Below, piece by piece: positions 9,910-19,676 of a stretch of DNA of 64,000 nt. Where the stretch lies: contig NZ_CP038256.1 of NCBI RefSeq assembly GCF_004564075.1, positions 558,001-622,000 on the forward strand, in the 5' to 3' direction. The notes beneath the pieces are model-generated. The model was given only the letters and a program-made list of their open reading frames with translations. It had not been told where the DNA came from and did no database searches. The stretch comes from Microbacterium sediminis. GTDB taxonomy: Bacteria; Actinomycetota; Actinomycetes; Actinomycetales; Microbacteriaceae. Position 1 is the first letter of the stretch; each line of letters begins with the position of its first letter. Both the position numbers and the translations under genes were made by a program.

Positions 9910-10408
9910 TGCCGTCATCGAGACCATCGACACGGCCGACGGCCCGTTCACGCTCGTCGCCGCAGACGGCGCCGTCCTCGCCTCCGGATGGACGGACGAT
10001 CGGGCGGCGGTGCTGGGGCGCATCCATGCGTCGCTGCGGCCGGCCGCGGTGCGCGACGGCGAGACCGGCGCGGGCGAGGCCGTCCGCGCGTACTACGACG
10101 GCGATCTCGCCGCGATCGACACCGTCGCGGTGCGGCAGCGCGCCACCGCGCTGCAGGCGCGCGGCTGGGAGGCGCTGCGCCGCATCCGGCCCGGGGCCCC
10201 GCTCAGCTACACCGACTTCGCCGCGGCCCTCGGCGCGCCGAGCGCGGTGCGAGCCGCGGCGTCGATCTGCGCCCGCAACGCCCCGGCGCTGTTCGTGCCC
10301 TGCCACCGCGTGCTGCGCGGCGACGGCTCCCTCGGCGGCTTCGCCTGGGGCCTCGACGTCAAGCGCTCGCTGCTGCGGCGCGAGGCGGCTCAGCGCCCCA
10401 CGGCGTAG
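9902..10408 (+). CDS. ogt: methylated-DNA-[protein]-cysteine S-methyltransferase
   Basis: This 168-residue suicide enzyme removes O6-methyl groups from guanine onto its own cysteine. The active-site motif [21 protein letters not shown] is canonical (PCHRV), and the helix-turn-helix that flips the base contains [20 protein letters not shown]. The start overlaps the end of the Ada/AlkA gene by 8 bp, with AAGGAG just upstream inside that gene, so the two are translationally coupled. Together they supply phosphotriester sensing, N-alkyl base excision and O6-alkyl reversal. The 3' end overlaps the convergent gamma-glutamyltransferase gene by 19 bp. Confidence 0.95.
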   Translation: MSDAVIETIDTADGPFTLVAADGAVLASGWTDDRAAVLGRIHASLRPAAVRDGETGAGEAVRAYYDGDLAAIDTVAVRQRATALQARGWEALRRIRPGAPLSYTDFAAALGAPSAVRAAASICARNAPALFVPCHRVLRGDGSLGGFAWGLDVKRSLLRREAAQRPTA

Positions 10409-12234
10409 CCGTAGCCGCCGCGGGGGTTCGCCGCCGCGCCCAGCCATCCGGTGGCCGGGTCGCGCGTGACGGCCGAGAGCCGGCCCTGCGTCCACGATCC
10501 CGTGACCGTCACGCGGTGGCCTCGCGCCTTGAGCGCGGCGATCGTGTCGGCCCCGAGGCGGTCCTCCGCCACGGCGCCGGCCGGCTCCCACGTGCGGGGC
10601 CAGAACGAGCCGTGGAACGACGTCGAATGGATCGCGGGCGCGTCGATCGCCTGCTGGGGCGTGTACCCGCCGACGATCGTGCGCAGCAGGTAGAGCAGCT
10701 GCCACTGGTCCTGCTGGTCGCCGCCCGGCGAGCCCAGCGCGGTCACGGCCGCGCCGTCGCGCAGCACGAGCGTGGGCGTGAGCGTCGTGCGCGGCCGCTT
10801 GCCCGGTCGCAGCGTGGAGGGCAGGCCCTCCTCGAGCCACGTCATCTGCAGCCGCGTGCCGAGGCAGAAGCCGAGCTCCGGGATCGTCGGCGACGACTGC
10901 AGCCAGCCGCCGGACGGCGTGGCTGAGACGATGTTGCCCCAGCGGTCGACCACGTCGATGTGGCAGGTGTCGCCACGCGTCTCGCCGGTGGGCATCACCA
11001 CCGGCTCGCCGTCGCGTCGCGCGTCCCGCTCCTCGCGGGTCTGCGCCATGGTGGGCTCGCCGAACACCCCGGCGGCGGCACCGGCCGGCGGCGTGTAGGT
11101 CTCGCGCAGCGGCGGCAGCGCCTCGTCGAGCCCGGGGCGCACCGCGGTCGAGGCGGTGTCGCCGATGAGCGCGCGGCGCTGCGCGAGGTATTCGTCGGAC
11201 AGCAGCCGCGCGAGGCGGGCGGGGTCGAGATCGTCGCCGAACGAGGCGTCGCGGTCGGCGAAGGCGAGCTTGATCGCCTCGAGAATCGTGTGGGCGCCGT
11301 CAGGATGCGACGGGTCGAGCAGCTCGTCGTCGAGCGGCTCGAGCATGCCGAGGACCTGCAGCAGCGCCGGCCCCTGGGTCCACGCGCCCGCCTTGGCGAT
11401 CGTGTGGCCGCGGAACTCGCGCGTCACGGCGGGCTCGTACGATGCGTCGAACGCCGCGATGTCGTCCGCCGTGATCACGCCCGCGTGGTCGGTGCCGGGG
11501 GAGTGGCGGTGGGGCGTGCGGACGAACGCATCGATCGCCTCGGCCACGAAGCCCTCCTTCCACGCGCGGCGGGCGGCGTCGACGCGCTCCTCGCGCGTGC
11601 CGGCGCCCTCGCCGGCATGGACGAGCCGATCGAGCACCGCGGCGTAGGCCTCGTTGCGCACGATGTCGCCGCCGGCCGGGGCGGCACCGCCGTGCATCCA
11701 CAGCTCGGCCGAGGTCGCCCAGTGCTCGCGGAAGAGGTCGGAGACGCGATCGATCGCCGCCGCGGCGCCCGCCGCGATCGGGTGGCCGTGGCGCGCGTAG
11801 CCGATCGCGAAGGCCAGCACCTCGGCGAGCTCCCACGTGCCGTGATCGCGCAGCAGCAGCAGCCAGGCATCGACCGCGCCCGGGACGGCGGCCGCGAGGG
11901 CGCCGGCCCCCGGCACGAGCTCGAGCCCCTCGGCGAGGAAGTGCTCGCGGGTGGCGCCGGCGGGCGCCGGGCCCTGGCCCATGAGCACGACGGGCGTCCC
12001 CGGCTCCTCGGCCGTGGCGAACATCGCGACGAGGTCGCCGCCCGGGCCGTTCAGGTGCGGCTCCACCACGTGCAGCACGAACGCGCCGGCCACCGACGCA
12101 TCGAACGCGTTGCCGCCGCGCTCGAGCACCGCCATCGCCGCCGAGCTGGCGAGGAAGTGCGTCGAGCCGACCATGCCGAAGCTCCCCGCGAGGTCGGGGC
12201 GGGTGGTGAACGGCTGCGGCGGCGTGTACGTCAT
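10390..12234 (-). CDS. gamma-glutamyltransferase family protein
   Basis: This 614-residue Ntn-hydrolase matches the GGT family, which autocleaves and then hydrolyses or transfers gamma-glutamyl groups, for example from glutathione. The predicted nucleophile is Thr423 in GETRGDTCHIDVVD, the first residue of the small subunit after cleavage. The N-terminal region has ASSAAMAVLERGGNAFDASVA and NGPGGD, and the C-terminal half has PGKRPRTTLTPTLVLRDG and GSPGGDQQ. No signal peptide is evident, so it may be cytoplasmic and act on a non-glutathione substrate. A TAGGGT -10 hexamer lies 6 bp before the ATG. Confidence 0.88.
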   Translation of the reverse strand: MTYTPPQPFTTRPDLAGSFGMVGSTHFLASSAAMAVLERGGNAFDASVAGAFVLHVVEPHLNGPGGDLVAMFATAEEPGTPVVLMGQGPAPAGATREHFLAEGLELVPGAGALAAAVPGAVDAWLLLLRDHGTWELAEVLAFAIGYARHGHPIAAGAAAAIDRVSDLFREHWATSAELWMHGGAAPAGGDIVRNEAYAAVLDRLVHAGEGAGTREERVDAARRAWKEGFVAEAIDAFVRTPHRHSPGTDHAGVITADDIAAFDASYEPAVTREFRGHTIAKAGAWTQGPALLQVLGMLEPLDDELLDPSHPDGAHTILEAIKLAFADRDASFGDDLDPARLARLLSDEYLAQRRALIGDTASTAVRPGLDEALPPLRETYTPPAGAAAGVFGEPTMAQTREERDARRDGEPVVMPTGETRGDTCHIDVVDRWGNIVSATPSGGWLQSSPTIPELGFCLGTRLQMTWLEEGLPSTLRPGKRPRTTLTPTLVLRDGAAVTALGSPGGDQQDQWQLLYLLRTIVGGYTPQQAIDAPAIHSTSFHGSFWPRTWEPAGAVAEDRLGADTIAALKARGHRVTVTGSWTQGRLSAVTRDPATGWLGAAANPRGGYGYAVGR

Positions 12235-12240
12235 GGCTCC

Positions 12241-12246
12241 ACCCTA
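12241..12246 (-). promoter_or_regulatory. -10 element of leaderless gamma-glutamyltransferase gene
   Basis: On the minus strand TAGGGT is followed by 6 bases (GGAGCC) and then the ATG at 12234. Confidence 0.55.
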
Positions 12247-12598
12247 TGCAGGCCCGCGCGGCGGGGTTGCGGCCCGAGCTCTCGACTCGTCGCTTCGCTC
12301 CTCGCTCGAGCCGTCTCGGCTCGCTTCGCTCGCTCGACGAGCCCGGGTGGTTGCTGCTCGGCTCGCGCGCTCCACGAGCCCGGGTGATCACGGCTCGTCG
12401 ACCGGGGGCGCGCAGCGCCGGAGCGGAGACCGGGCCCCTGGAGTTGGAGGCTCCGCGCGTCGCGAATGCGACGTGTGGAGGGACGACAGGGCCGAGCGCA
12501 GCGCCGAAGGCGCGGAGTCGAGACCGCGGCTTCATCTCTGCTGCCGCGCGGCGCCGAAGGCGCGGAGTCGAGGCCGCGGCAGAGACCCCACGCGCCTG

Positions 12599-12628
12599 TT
12601 GCAGGCGTTCATAGCGGGGGCATAGTCT
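12599..12628 (+). promoter_or_regulatory. promoter of the ABC exporter operon
   Basis: TTGCAG (12599-12604) and TAGTCT (12623-12628) are separated by 18 bp. The predicted leader of about 80 bases ends with AACGAGG just before the ATG at 12717. Confidence 0.55.
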
Positions 12629-12716
12629 GGAGGGCTGTCGCGTTCGCGACCATCCCCCGCACCGCTGCGTCGTGCGCCTTCCGCGCGCATTCCCGCGCTC
12701 CGCTCGAACGAGGATC

Positions 12717-14618
12717 ATGTCCGCAACGCCCTCCCCGCAACGACTGTCGACTCCGCGCGCGCTCGCCCGGCTGCTCACGTTCGCCCGCCCCGTCCTCGTC
12801 CGGCTCGGCCTCGGCGGCCTCAGCGCGCTCGGCGCCGCCGTCGTGGCCCTGCTCATCCCCATCACGCTGGAGTGGGTGGTCGCCGGGCCGATCGCCTCGG
12901 GCGCGACCACCGCGGTGATCGGCGGCGCCCTCATCGTGCTCGGGCTGGGGCTCGCGGAGGCCGGGTTCTCGTACCTGCGCCGCTGGCTCGTGCTCGGCCC
13001 GGCCACGTCGGTGGAGTTCACGATCCGCCGCACGTTCTACGACCGTCTGCAGCACCTCCCGGTCGAGTTCCACGACCGCTGGCAGGGCGGGCAGCTGCTC
13101 AGCCGCATGATGCAGGACATCGGCCTCATCCGCCGCTGGACCGCGTTCGGTCTGATCATGCTCGTGGTCAACATGCTCACGATCGTGATCGGCTACGTGC
13201 TGCTGTTCCAGTGGCACTGGCTGCTCGGCGTGATCTTCATCGTCTCCGCCGTGCCGCTGTGGATCCAGGGCTTCCTCTTCGAGCGCACCTACGGGTCGCT
13301 CTCGCGCCAGAGCCAGGATCAGCAGGGCGACCTGGCCACGAGCGTCGAGGAGTCGGTGCACGGCATCCGCGTGCTGAAGGCCTTCGGCCGCGGCGGCCAC
13401 GCCCTGCGCAGCTTCGTGCGCCAGGCCGAGAGCCTGCGCCAGATCGAGATGCGCAAGGCGCGCTCCATCGGCGTCATCGACTTCTGGCTCGTGCTGATGC
13501 CGGAGCTGTCGTTCGCTGTCTCGCTGCTCGTGGGCATCTGGCTCGCGGTGCAGGGCGAGGTCACCGTGCCGCAGCTCGTGGCCTTCTTCGCGATGGCCGC
13601 CACGCTGCGGTGGCCGATCGAGTCGATCGGCTTCCTCTTCTCCTTCCTGCTCGACGCGCGCACCGCCACCGACCGCATCTTCGAGGTGTTCGACGCGCAC
13701 AACGCGATCACCGATCCGGAGCACCCCGTCACGATCGACGAGCCGAGGGGCGCGCTCGCGTTCGAGGGCGTGCACTTCCGCTACCAGGACGCCGGGGAGG
13801 CGGAGCCCGACCTGTTGAATGGGATCGACCTGTCCCTGCGCCCGGGCGAGACGATGGCGCTCGTCGGCCTCACCGGATCGGGCAAGACGACCCTGACCAC
13901 CCTCCCCACGCGCCTGTACGACGTGACGGGCGGGCGGGTCACGCTCGACGGCGTCGACGTGCGCGACCTGCGGCTGGTCGAGCTGCGCCGGCACATCGCC
14001 ACGGCGTTCGAGGACGCCACGCTGTTCTCGGCGTCGGTGCGCGAGAACGTGTTGCTGGGCCGGGATGACCTCGACCCCGCCTCGCCTGAGGCCGAGCGCG
14101 TGCTGCGCGAGGCGCTCGATGTCGCGCAGGCGTCGTTCGTCGACGATCTGCCCGACGGCGTGGAGACGCAGATCGGCGAGGAGGGGCTGAGCCTCTCGGG
14201 TGGCCAGCGCCAGCGGCTGGCGCTCGCCCGCGCGGTCGCGGCGCGACCGGTCGTGCTGGTGATGGACGATCCGCTGTCGGCGCTCGACGTCGACACCGAG
14301 GAGCGCGTGCAGACCGAGCTGCGCCGGGTGCTCGACACCACCACCGCGCTCATCGTGGCCCATCGCCCCTCGACCGTGGCGCTCGCCGACCGCGTGGCGC
14401 TGCTCGAGGGTGGGCGCATCACCGCCGTGGGCACGCACAGCGAGCTGATGGCCACGAGCGACCACTACCGCTCGGTGATCTCCAGCTTCGAGCGCGAGGT
14501 GCAGGAGGAGCGCGAGCTGATGTCGCCGAACCCGACCTCGGAGCTCGATCTGCTGGCGGTGCAGGAGGCGATGTCCGCGCGAGGAGCGGACCGCGACGAC
14601 GAGGAGAACGCGCGATGA
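12717..14618 (+). CDS. heterodimeric ABC exporter subunit with degenerate catalytic site
   Basis: This 633-residue half-transporter has an exporter-type membrane domain of six helices (residues about 20-315) and a nucleotide-binding domain (about 345-590). Walker A is GLTGSGKTT near residue 384, the signature [16 protein letters not shown] is intact near 492, and the H-loop is IVAHRPSTV. The Walker B end reads [12 protein letters not shown], so the catalytic glutamate is replaced by aspartate. It overlaps the partner gene by ATGA. Lipid, peptide or drug export is plausible, but the substrate is unknown. A 40-residue acidic tail follows the ATPase domain. Confidence 0.92.
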   Translation: MSATPSPQRLSTPRALARLLTFARPVLVRLGLGGLSALGAAVVALLIPITLEWVVAGPIASGATTAVIGGALIVLGLGLAEAGFSYLRRWLVLGPATSVEFTIRRTFYDRLQHLPVEFHDRWQGGQLLSRMMQDIGLIRRWTAFGLIMLVVNMLTIVIGYVLLFQWHWLLGVIFIVSAVPLWIQGFLFERTYGSLSRQSQDQQGDLATSVEESVHGIRVLKAFGRGGHALRSFVRQAESLRQIEMRKARSIGVIDFWLVLMPELSFAVSLLVGIWLAVQGEVTVPQLVAFFAMAATLRWPIESIGFLFSFLLDARTATDRIFEVFDAHNAITDPEHPVTIDEPRGALAFEGVHFRYQDAGEAEPDLLNGIDLSLRPGETMALVGLTGSGKTTLTTLPTRLYDVTGGRVTLDGVDVRDLRLVELRRHIATAFEDATLFSASVRENVLLGRDDLDPASPEAERVLREALDVAQASFVDDLPDGVETQIGEEGLSLSGGQRQRLALARAVAARPVVLVMDDPLSALDVDTEERVQTELRRVLDTTTALIVAHRPSTVALADRVALLEGGRITAVGTHSELMATSDHYRSVISSFEREVQEERELMSPNPTSELDLLAVQEAMSARGADRDDEENAR

Positions 14619-16429
14619 GCGGCACCGTGCACGGCGTGGGCGGCGAGGACCGCACCGACTACACGCGCGAGGAGTCCAAGGCGATCCGCCGGCGGTCGCT
14701 GCGGCTGCTGGGCTCCCTCATCGCGCCCCTGAAGGCCCGCGTGGCGGTCGTGGCGATCGTCGTCGTGGCGCAGACCGCGCTGCGCGTGCTGGGCCCCGCG
14801 CTGCTGGGGCTCGGCCTGAACGAGGCCCTGCCGGCGGTGCGCGATGGCGGCGACTGGACGCTCGCGTGGGTGGTCGGGGTCACCTACGTCGTCACGGCCG
14901 TCCTCGGCGCCGCGCTGCTGATGTGGTACGACGTGCTCGTCGCGCGCGTGACGCAGGACATCCTGCTCGAGCTGCGCACGCGCATGTTCCGCCACACGCA
15001 GCGGCTGAGCATGGAGTTCCACGAGACCTACACCTCGGGGCGCATCATCTCGCGCCAGACGAGCGATCTCGAGACGATCCGCGAGTTGCTGGGCGGCGGC
15101 CTCACCGACCTCATCAACGGCGTGCTCTACGGCGTCTTCACGCTCGTCGCGCTGACGATCTGGGACTGGCAGTCCAGCGTGATCATCCTGCTCGCCGGCA
15201 TCCCGCTGGCCCTGCTGATGCGCTGGTTCTACAAGCGCTCGCAGGAGGCATACCGCTTCTCGCGCGTCGCCAGCGCGCGCCTGATCGTGAAGTTCGTCGA
15301 GACGATGACGGGCATCCGCGCGGGCAAGGCGTTCCGCGCCGAGCCGCGCAACGAGGTGGAGTTCGGGCAGCTCGCGAGCGACTACCGCGACGCCAACATG
15401 CGCTCCATCCGCATCTTCGGCACGTTCGAGCCGGGGCTCATGGCGATCTCGGCCTTCGCGATCGGCACGGTCGTGCTGTGGGGCGGCGTGCGGATCACCT
15501 GGGGCGAGTTCACCGTGGGCGCGCTGCTGACGGTGGTGCTCTACACCCGCAACTTCTTCCTGCCGCTGCAGGGCGTGGCGATGTTCCTCAACTCGTTCCA
15601 GGCGGCCGCCGCCGCGCTCGAGAAGGTGTCGGGCGTGCTCGAGGTGGAGCCCACGGTGCCCGACCCGACGCACCCGACGCCGCTGCCCGACGCGCGCGGT
15701 CACGTGGTGCTCGACGAGGTGACCTTCGGCTACGGCGCCGGCCGCACGATCCTGCCGGAGTTCACGCTCGACATCCCGGCCGGGCAGACGGTCGCCCTCG
15801 TGGGCACGACGGGCGCGGGCAAGTCGACGCTCGCCAAGCTCGTCTCGCGCTTCTACGACCCGACCGAGGGGCGCGTCATGCTCGACGGCGTCGACCTGCG
15901 CGAGCTCGACGCCCGCGACCTGCGCCGCGCGATCGTCATGGTCACGCAGGAGGCGTACCTGTTCAGCGGCACGGTCGCCGACAACATCGCGCTCGGCCGC
16001 CCGGACGCCTCGCTCGACGAGATCGTCGCCGCGGCCGAGGCTGTGGGTGCCGACGGCTTCATCCGCAGCCTCCCCGACGGGTACCACACCGACGTCAACA
16101 AGCGCGGCGGCCGCGTCTCGGCGGGCCAGCGCCAGCTGATCTCGTTCGCGCGGGCGTTCCTCGCGAACCCGGCGGTGCTCATCCTCGACGAGGCGACGGC
16201 GTCGCTCGACATCCCGTCGGAGCGGGCGATCCAGGAGGCGCTCCAGACGCTGCTGGCCGATCGCACGGCGATCATCATCGCGCACCGGCTCTCGACCGTC
16301 GCGATCGCCGATCGCGTGCTCGTCATGGAGCACGGCCGGATCATCGAGGACGGCGCACCCGAGACGCTGATCGCCGGCACGGGCAAGTTCGCGCAGCTGC
16401 ACGCCGCCTGGCGCGAGTCGCTCGTCTGA
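14615..16429 (+). CDS. heterodimeric ABC exporter subunit with intact catalytic glutamate
   Basis: The 604-residue partner of the preceding gene has the same six-helix exporter plus ATPase layout. Walker A is GTTGAGKST near residue 397, and Walker B ends in [12 protein letters not shown] with the catalytic glutamate present. Its signature, however, reads RVSAGQRQ instead of LSGGQ. In a heterodimer the competent ATP site therefore pairs this subunit's Walker A/B with the first subunit's LSGGQ, and the second site is non-catalytic. This asymmetry is seen in TM287/288-type exporters. Translation is coupled through the ATGA overlap. Confidence 0.93.
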   Translation: MSGTVHGVGGEDRTDYTREESKAIRRRSLRLLGSLIAPLKARVAVVAIVVVAQTALRVLGPALLGLGLNEALPAVRDGGDWTLAWVVGVTYVVTAVLGAALLMWYDVLVARVTQDILLELRTRMFRHTQRLSMEFHETYTSGRIISRQTSDLETIRELLGGGLTDLINGVLYGVFTLVALTIWDWQSSVIILLAGIPLALLMRWFYKRSQEAYRFSRVASARLIVKFVETMTGIRAGKAFRAEPRNEVEFGQLASDYRDANMRSIRIFGTFEPGLMAISAFAIGTVVLWGGVRITWGEFTVGALLTVVLYTRNFFLPLQGVAMFLNSFQAAAAALEKVSGVLEVEPTVPDPTHPTPLPDARGHVVLDEVTFGYGAGRTILPEFTLDIPAGQTVALVGTTGAGKSTLAKLVSRFYDPTEGRVMLDGVDLRELDARDLRRAIVMVTQEAYLFSGTVADNIALGRPDASLDEIVAAAEAVGADGFIRSLPDGYHTDVNKRGGRVSAGQRQLISFARAFLANPAVLILDEATASLDIPSERAIQEALQTLLADRTAIIIAHRLSTVAIADRVLVMEHGRIIEDGAPETLIAGTGKFAQLHAAWRESLV

Positions 16430-16444
16430 TCCGGCGGGGAAAAG

Positions 16445-16492
16445 CGGCGACGGAGTCTCGTTGGGGGAGGGGGATACGAGACCCCGCCGCCG
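16445..16492. terminator. bidirectional terminator between convergent genes
   Basis: An imperfect inverted repeat has GTCTCGT facing ACGAGAC, extended by GC-rich arms GCGGCG.. and ..CCGCCGCC. It lies 16 bp after the exporter operon and 60 bp after the 3' end of the convergent GNAT gene. Confidence 0.55.
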
Positions 16493-16551
16493 GTCGGAGC
16501 CAGGACGCGCGCGAACACACGGCCTGAAGTCGGGTGCGGAGGGCGCGGCGG

Positions 16552-17004
16552 TCAGAAGCGGATCGCCGCGACTACCTCACCGTACTCGGTCTCGCCGACC
16601 GGCGCGAAGCCCACACGCAGGAAGAACGCCTCCGGGCCGCCCTCGCCGGGCTCGTAGATGACGTTGACGTGGTCGAGGCCCCGCGAGCGGGCCTCGTCGA
16701 CCAGCGCGCCGACGGCGAAGCGGCCGATGCCGCGACCCTGGTCGTCGGCGTCGACGTTGATGCGCCACAGCACCGAGTCGAACAGGTCGACGGGGGATTC
16801 CGGGTCGAAGTTCGCGCTGATGAAGGCGACCACCTCGTCGCCGTCGAGCACGACGCGCTGCCACGTGGTGCGCGGATCGAGCACGGTGGCGGCGATGCCG
16901 TACGACACCGGCGCGAGGAACTCCTCCTGCCCCGGTCGGAGGGACAGGTTGTTCACCGCGACGATCGTGCCGGCGGAGAGCTCCTCGAGGCGCAGTTCCG
17001 TCAT
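16552..17004 (-). CDS. GNAT family N-acetyltransferase
   Basis: This 150-residue single-domain protein fits the GCN5-related acetyltransferase fold, which moves an acetyl group from acetyl-CoA to an amine. The acetyl-CoA pyrophosphate loop is INVDADDQGRGIGRFAVGAL (Q/R-x-x-G-x-G/A). It is followed by a helix and the strand HVNVIYEPGEGGPEAFFLRVGF typical of motif B. The overall shape resembles SpeG/BltD-like enzymes, so a polyamine is one possible substrate, but this is a guess. A TACCCT -10 hexamer 6 bp before the ATG supports this start. Confidence 0.85.
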   Translation of the reverse strand: MTELRLEELSAGTIVAVNNLSLRPGQEEFLAPVSYGIAATVLDPRTTWQRVVLDGDEVVAFISANFDPESPVDLFDSVLWRINVDADDQGRGIGRFAVGALVDEARSRGLDHVNVIYEPGEGGPEAFFLRVGFAPVGETEYGEVVAAIRF

Positions 17005-17010
17005 ATCCAC

Positions 17011-17016
17011 AGGGTA
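17011..17016 (-). promoter_or_regulatory. -10 element of leaderless GNAT gene
   Basis: On the minus strand TACCCT is followed by GTGGAT and then the ATG at 17004, a spacing of 6 bp. Confidence 0.6.
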
Positions 17017-17042
17017 GGGGATGCGCGGGCCCCGCGGGCCGG

Positions 17043-18503
17043 TCAGTTCTGGACGGTGACCTCGGTGCCGGTCTGCGCGAAGTAGTACATGAATTTCGCG
17101 GCCTCGATGGTCATGTTGACGCAGCCGTGGCTCATGCGGGCGCCCGGGCCGAAGTTGCTGTGCCAGTACGTGCCGTGGAAGCCCTGGTCGCCGTTGAAAT
17201 ACGTCACCCAGGGCACGTTGCCCGTGCAGTAGTCGAACTTGCCGCCGGGCACGAAGTTGCCGTTCGCGTCGCACGAGCCCATGTGCTGGATGGTGAGCTG
17301 GCCGTAGACCGTGAAGTTGCCGTTCTGCGTCTCGTAGATGCCGCCCGTGCCGAGCGCGATCGGGTCGGAGCGCACCAGCTGGCCGTTCTCGTACGAGTAC
17401 GTCATGCCGTCGCTCTTGTCGACCACGACGCGGCGGAACAGCTCCTGCGTCTGGTAAGGCACGACCTCGCCCTCGAGCTCGAAGCGCAGGTCGCCCTCCT
17501 GCAGCGAGGCGGCGATCTGGTCGGCGAGGCCGTCGGTGCTCGTGATCCCGAAGCCGTCCTGGCCCTCCTGGATCACGCGCAGGTGCGTGCCGGCCGAGTT
17601 CGTGACGACCTTCTCGTCGACGACGTCCTGGTTCACCCGCTCGGGCAGATCGGTGATCGACTGCTCGATCTTGGCCGTGTCGGCGGTCACGACGAAGCCG
17701 CCCGTCGCGGGGTCGGCCTCGATCGTCGTCCACCCGGCGATGGTCTGCAGCGGCAGCTCCTCGGCGCGCTTGTCGCCCAGGTAGAAGCCGGCGTCCGCGG
17801 CCTGCGCGTTGAGCGCGGCGGCGAACTCGTCGGCGGCCGCCGTGGTGACCGCGGCGGGGACCTCGACGGTGCCGACCTCGACGGAGATCGCGTCGTCCCC
17901 GGCGGCGAGGGCCGCGCTGAGGTCGGCCGCGAGGGCGTCGAAGTCGGGGCCGGAGCCCGGCTCGGCCGGGACCGTGACGTAGGCGGTGGACTCGAACACG
18001 ACCTGTGCGTCGACGGGCTCCACGAACAGCTCGGGGGCGGCCGTCTCGAGCGCCTCGGTCGCCACCTCGGCGTCGATCGTGACGGGCGCCTCGATGCCCT
18101 CGGGGTTCCAGGCGCCGACGTTCCACAGCGGGTGCTCGGAGAAGGCCTGCTCGGCGGCGGCCTTCGCGTCGACGGAGGCGCCGATCTCGGCGCCCGTGAG
18201 CGTGACGCCGCCCACCGTGACCTCGGCGTCGGCCACGCGCTTCGCGATCGCGTCGGCGGCGGTGCCCACGGTGTGGAAGCCGACGGGGGCGCCCGCTACG
18301 ACGACGCCGGGCGCGATGAGGATCGCGGCGGCGACGGCGGCGCCCGCGGCGATGAGTCCGGCGGGGATGCCCAGGCCGAGCCACAGGCCTTTGCGGCTGC
18401 GCTTCTCCGGCTCGTGCGCGCCCGCGTCGAACGCCGCTGCGTCGAGAGCCGTCGTGGCCCCGTCGTCCGCCGAGTCGATCGGCTTCGTCGCGAGGTCGGT
18501 CAT
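17043..18503 (-). CDS. membrane-anchored L,D-transpeptidase
   Basis: This 486-residue protein makes 3-3 peptidoglycan cross-links outside the cell. A cytoplasmic tail of about 38 residues leads into one membrane helix (GLWLGLGIPAGLIAAGAAVAAAI, roughly 40-65). Residues about 85-340 look like two peptidoglycan-binding type-4 modules, and residues about 355-486 form the YkuD domain. The catalytic motif SHGCVNM places the nucleophile at Cys461 and the histidine at 459. The upstream HGTYWHSNFGPG is also characteristic. The ATG follows a G-rich ribosome site. The GNAT gene lies 38 bp downstream on the same strand but appears to have its own promoter. Confidence 0.93.
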   Translation of the reverse strand: MTDLATKPIDSADDGATTALDAAAFDAGAHEPEKRSRKGLWLGLGIPAGLIAAGAAVAAAILIAPGVVVAGAPVGFHTVGTAADAIAKRVADAEVTVGGVTLTGAEIGASVDAKAAAEQAFSEHPLWNVGAWNPEGIEAPVTIDAEVATEALETAAPELFVEPVDAQVVFESTAYVTVPAEPGSGPDFDALAADLSAALAAGDDAISVEVGTVEVPAAVTTAAADEFAAALNAQAADAGFYLGDKRAEELPLQTIAGWTTIEADPATGGFVVTADTAKIEQSITDLPERVNQDVVDEKVVTNSAGTHLRVIQEGQDGFGITSTDGLADQIAASLQEGDLRFELEGEVVPYQTQELFRRVVVDKSDGMTYSYENGQLVRSDPIALGTGGIYETQNGNFTVYGQLTIQHMGSCDANGNFVPGGKFDYCTGNVPWVTYFNGDQGFHGTYWHSNFGPGARMSHGCVNMTIEAAKFMYYFAQTGTEVTVQN

Positions 18504-18727
18504 GTGTGTCCCCCCGTGTGGTCCCGCCGCGCCTGTGGGCGCAGGAGTGTACCGGTCTGTCAATGGTAGGTCCGCCGGGCGCGCCTGAGGAGGGCGGGGA
18601 ATCACGATCTTGCGACGATCGCGCCCTGTCCGGAGGGTGCCCATGCAGCCCCGGACAGAGGGGTTCGACCGGGATGAGAGGATCGGAGCGCGGGGAGCCC
18701 CGCGTGCGACGTCGAGGAAGGAACGCA

Positions 18728-19507
18728 ATGGCCGAGGTCGTCATCGTCTCCGGTAAGCAGCAGGCCGGTCAGCTCGTGGCGGAGGCGATCGCGCGGCTGG
18801 TGCGCTCCCGGCCCGATGCGGTCCTGGGGCTCGCGACCGGGTCGACGCCGCTGCCGGTCTACGAGGCCCTCGGCACCGCGCTTGCGGGGGCCGACGTCTC
18901 CCGCGTGCGCGGTTTCGCCCTCGACGAGTACGTCGGCCTCGATCCCGCCCACCCCGAGAGCTACCGCTCCGTGATCACGCGCGAGGTGGTCGAGCCCCTC
19001 GGCCTCGACCCCGACCGCATCCACGTGCCGGACGGATCGCCCGAGGGCATCGAGACCACCGGCGAGCGCTACGAGGCGGCGATCGCGGAGGCCGGCGGCG
19101 TCGACTTGCAGATCCTCGGGATCGGCACCGACGGCCACATCGGCTTCAACGAGCCCGGGTCGTCTTTCGCCTCGCGCACCCGCGTGAAGACCCTCACGCA
19201 GCAGACCCGCGAGGACAACGCGCGCTTCTTCGACTCGATCGACGACGTGCCGATGCACTGCGTGACCCAGGGGCTCGGCACCATCCTCGAGGCCCGTCAC
19301 CTCGTGCTGCTGGCCTTCGGCGAGGGCAAGGCCGACGCCGTGGCCGGCGCCGTGGAGGGCCCGCTGACGGCGTCGCTGCCCGGTTCGGCGATCCAGCTGC
19401 ACCCGCGCGTGACCGTGGTGATCGACGAGGCCGCCGCCTCGCGCCTGCGCTACGCCGACTACTACCGCTGGACCTACGACAACAAGCCCGCCTGGCAGGT
19501 CATCTGA
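18728..19507 (+). CDS. nagB: glucosamine-6-phosphate deaminase
   Basis: NagB converts glucosamine-6-phosphate to fructose-6-phosphate and ammonia, the committed step of amino-sugar catabolism. The 259-residue length is typical. The phosphate loop is GLATGSTPLPVYEAL. The catalytic Asp is in FALDEYVGL, and the conserved Asp-His-Glu set is in GIGTDGHIGFNEPGSS. GAGGAAGG precedes the ATG at 18728. The 224-bp gap shared with the divergent transpeptidase gene holds an 8-bp inverted repeat (18626-18633 and 18651-18658) that could be an operator or hairpin. It converges on the GH20 gene across a repeat. Confidence 0.96.
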   Translation: MAEVVIVSGKQQAGQLVAEAIARLVRSRPDAVLGLATGSTPLPVYEALGTALAGADVSRVRGFALDEYVGLDPAHPESYRSVITREVVEPLGLDPDRIHVPDGSPEGIETTGERYEAAIAEAGGVDLQILGIGTDGHIGFNEPGSSFASRTRVKTLTQQTREDNARFFDSIDDVPMHCVTQGLGTILEARHLVLLAFGEGKADAVAGAVEGPLTASLPGSAIQLHPRVTVVIDEAAASRLRYADYYRWTYDNKPAWQVI

Positions 19508-19676
19508 CGCCTCCAGGCACGGTCTCGACTCACTTCGTTCGCTCGACCCGTCTCCGCTTCGCGGCTGCGCCGCTGCGGTCGACGAGCCGCGACCACCCGC
19601 GCTCGTCGACCGAGCGAAGCGAGCGGAGACGGCTCGAGCGGAGGCCCCGAAGGGGCCGGAGTCGAGAGCGGCGCGC
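19508..19676 (+). repeat. intergenic repeat block 2 (inverted pair, convergent gap)
   Basis: Almost the whole 169-bp gap between nagB and the hexosaminidase gene is one imperfect inverted repeat. The left arm (about 19529-19596) runs from CTCGACTC to GGTCGACGAGC, and the right arm (about 19602-19669) runs from GCTCGTCGACC through GCGGAGACGG to GGAGTCGAG. The words are those of blocks 1 and 3. As RNA it could fold into a long hairpin and might act as a bidirectional terminator. Confidence 0.75.

Larger units (their letters stand above)
12235..12716 (+). repeat. intergenic repeat block 1 (482 bp, divergent promoter region)
   Basis: No convincing gene is present. The stretch is filled with an inverted GC-rich repeat built from GCTCGTCGACC-, GCGGAGAC- and GGAGTCGAG-like words, first in one orientation (about 12275-12340) and then in the other (about 12400-12530). 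A 56-bp module at 12432-12487 reappears on the opposite strand at 26961-27016 with only a few differences. A shorter word, GCGCCGAAGGCGCGGAGTCG, occurs twice (near 12500 and 12550). The flanks carry the ggt promoter (12241-12246, minus) and the exporter promoter (12599-12628, plus). Confidence 0.8.
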
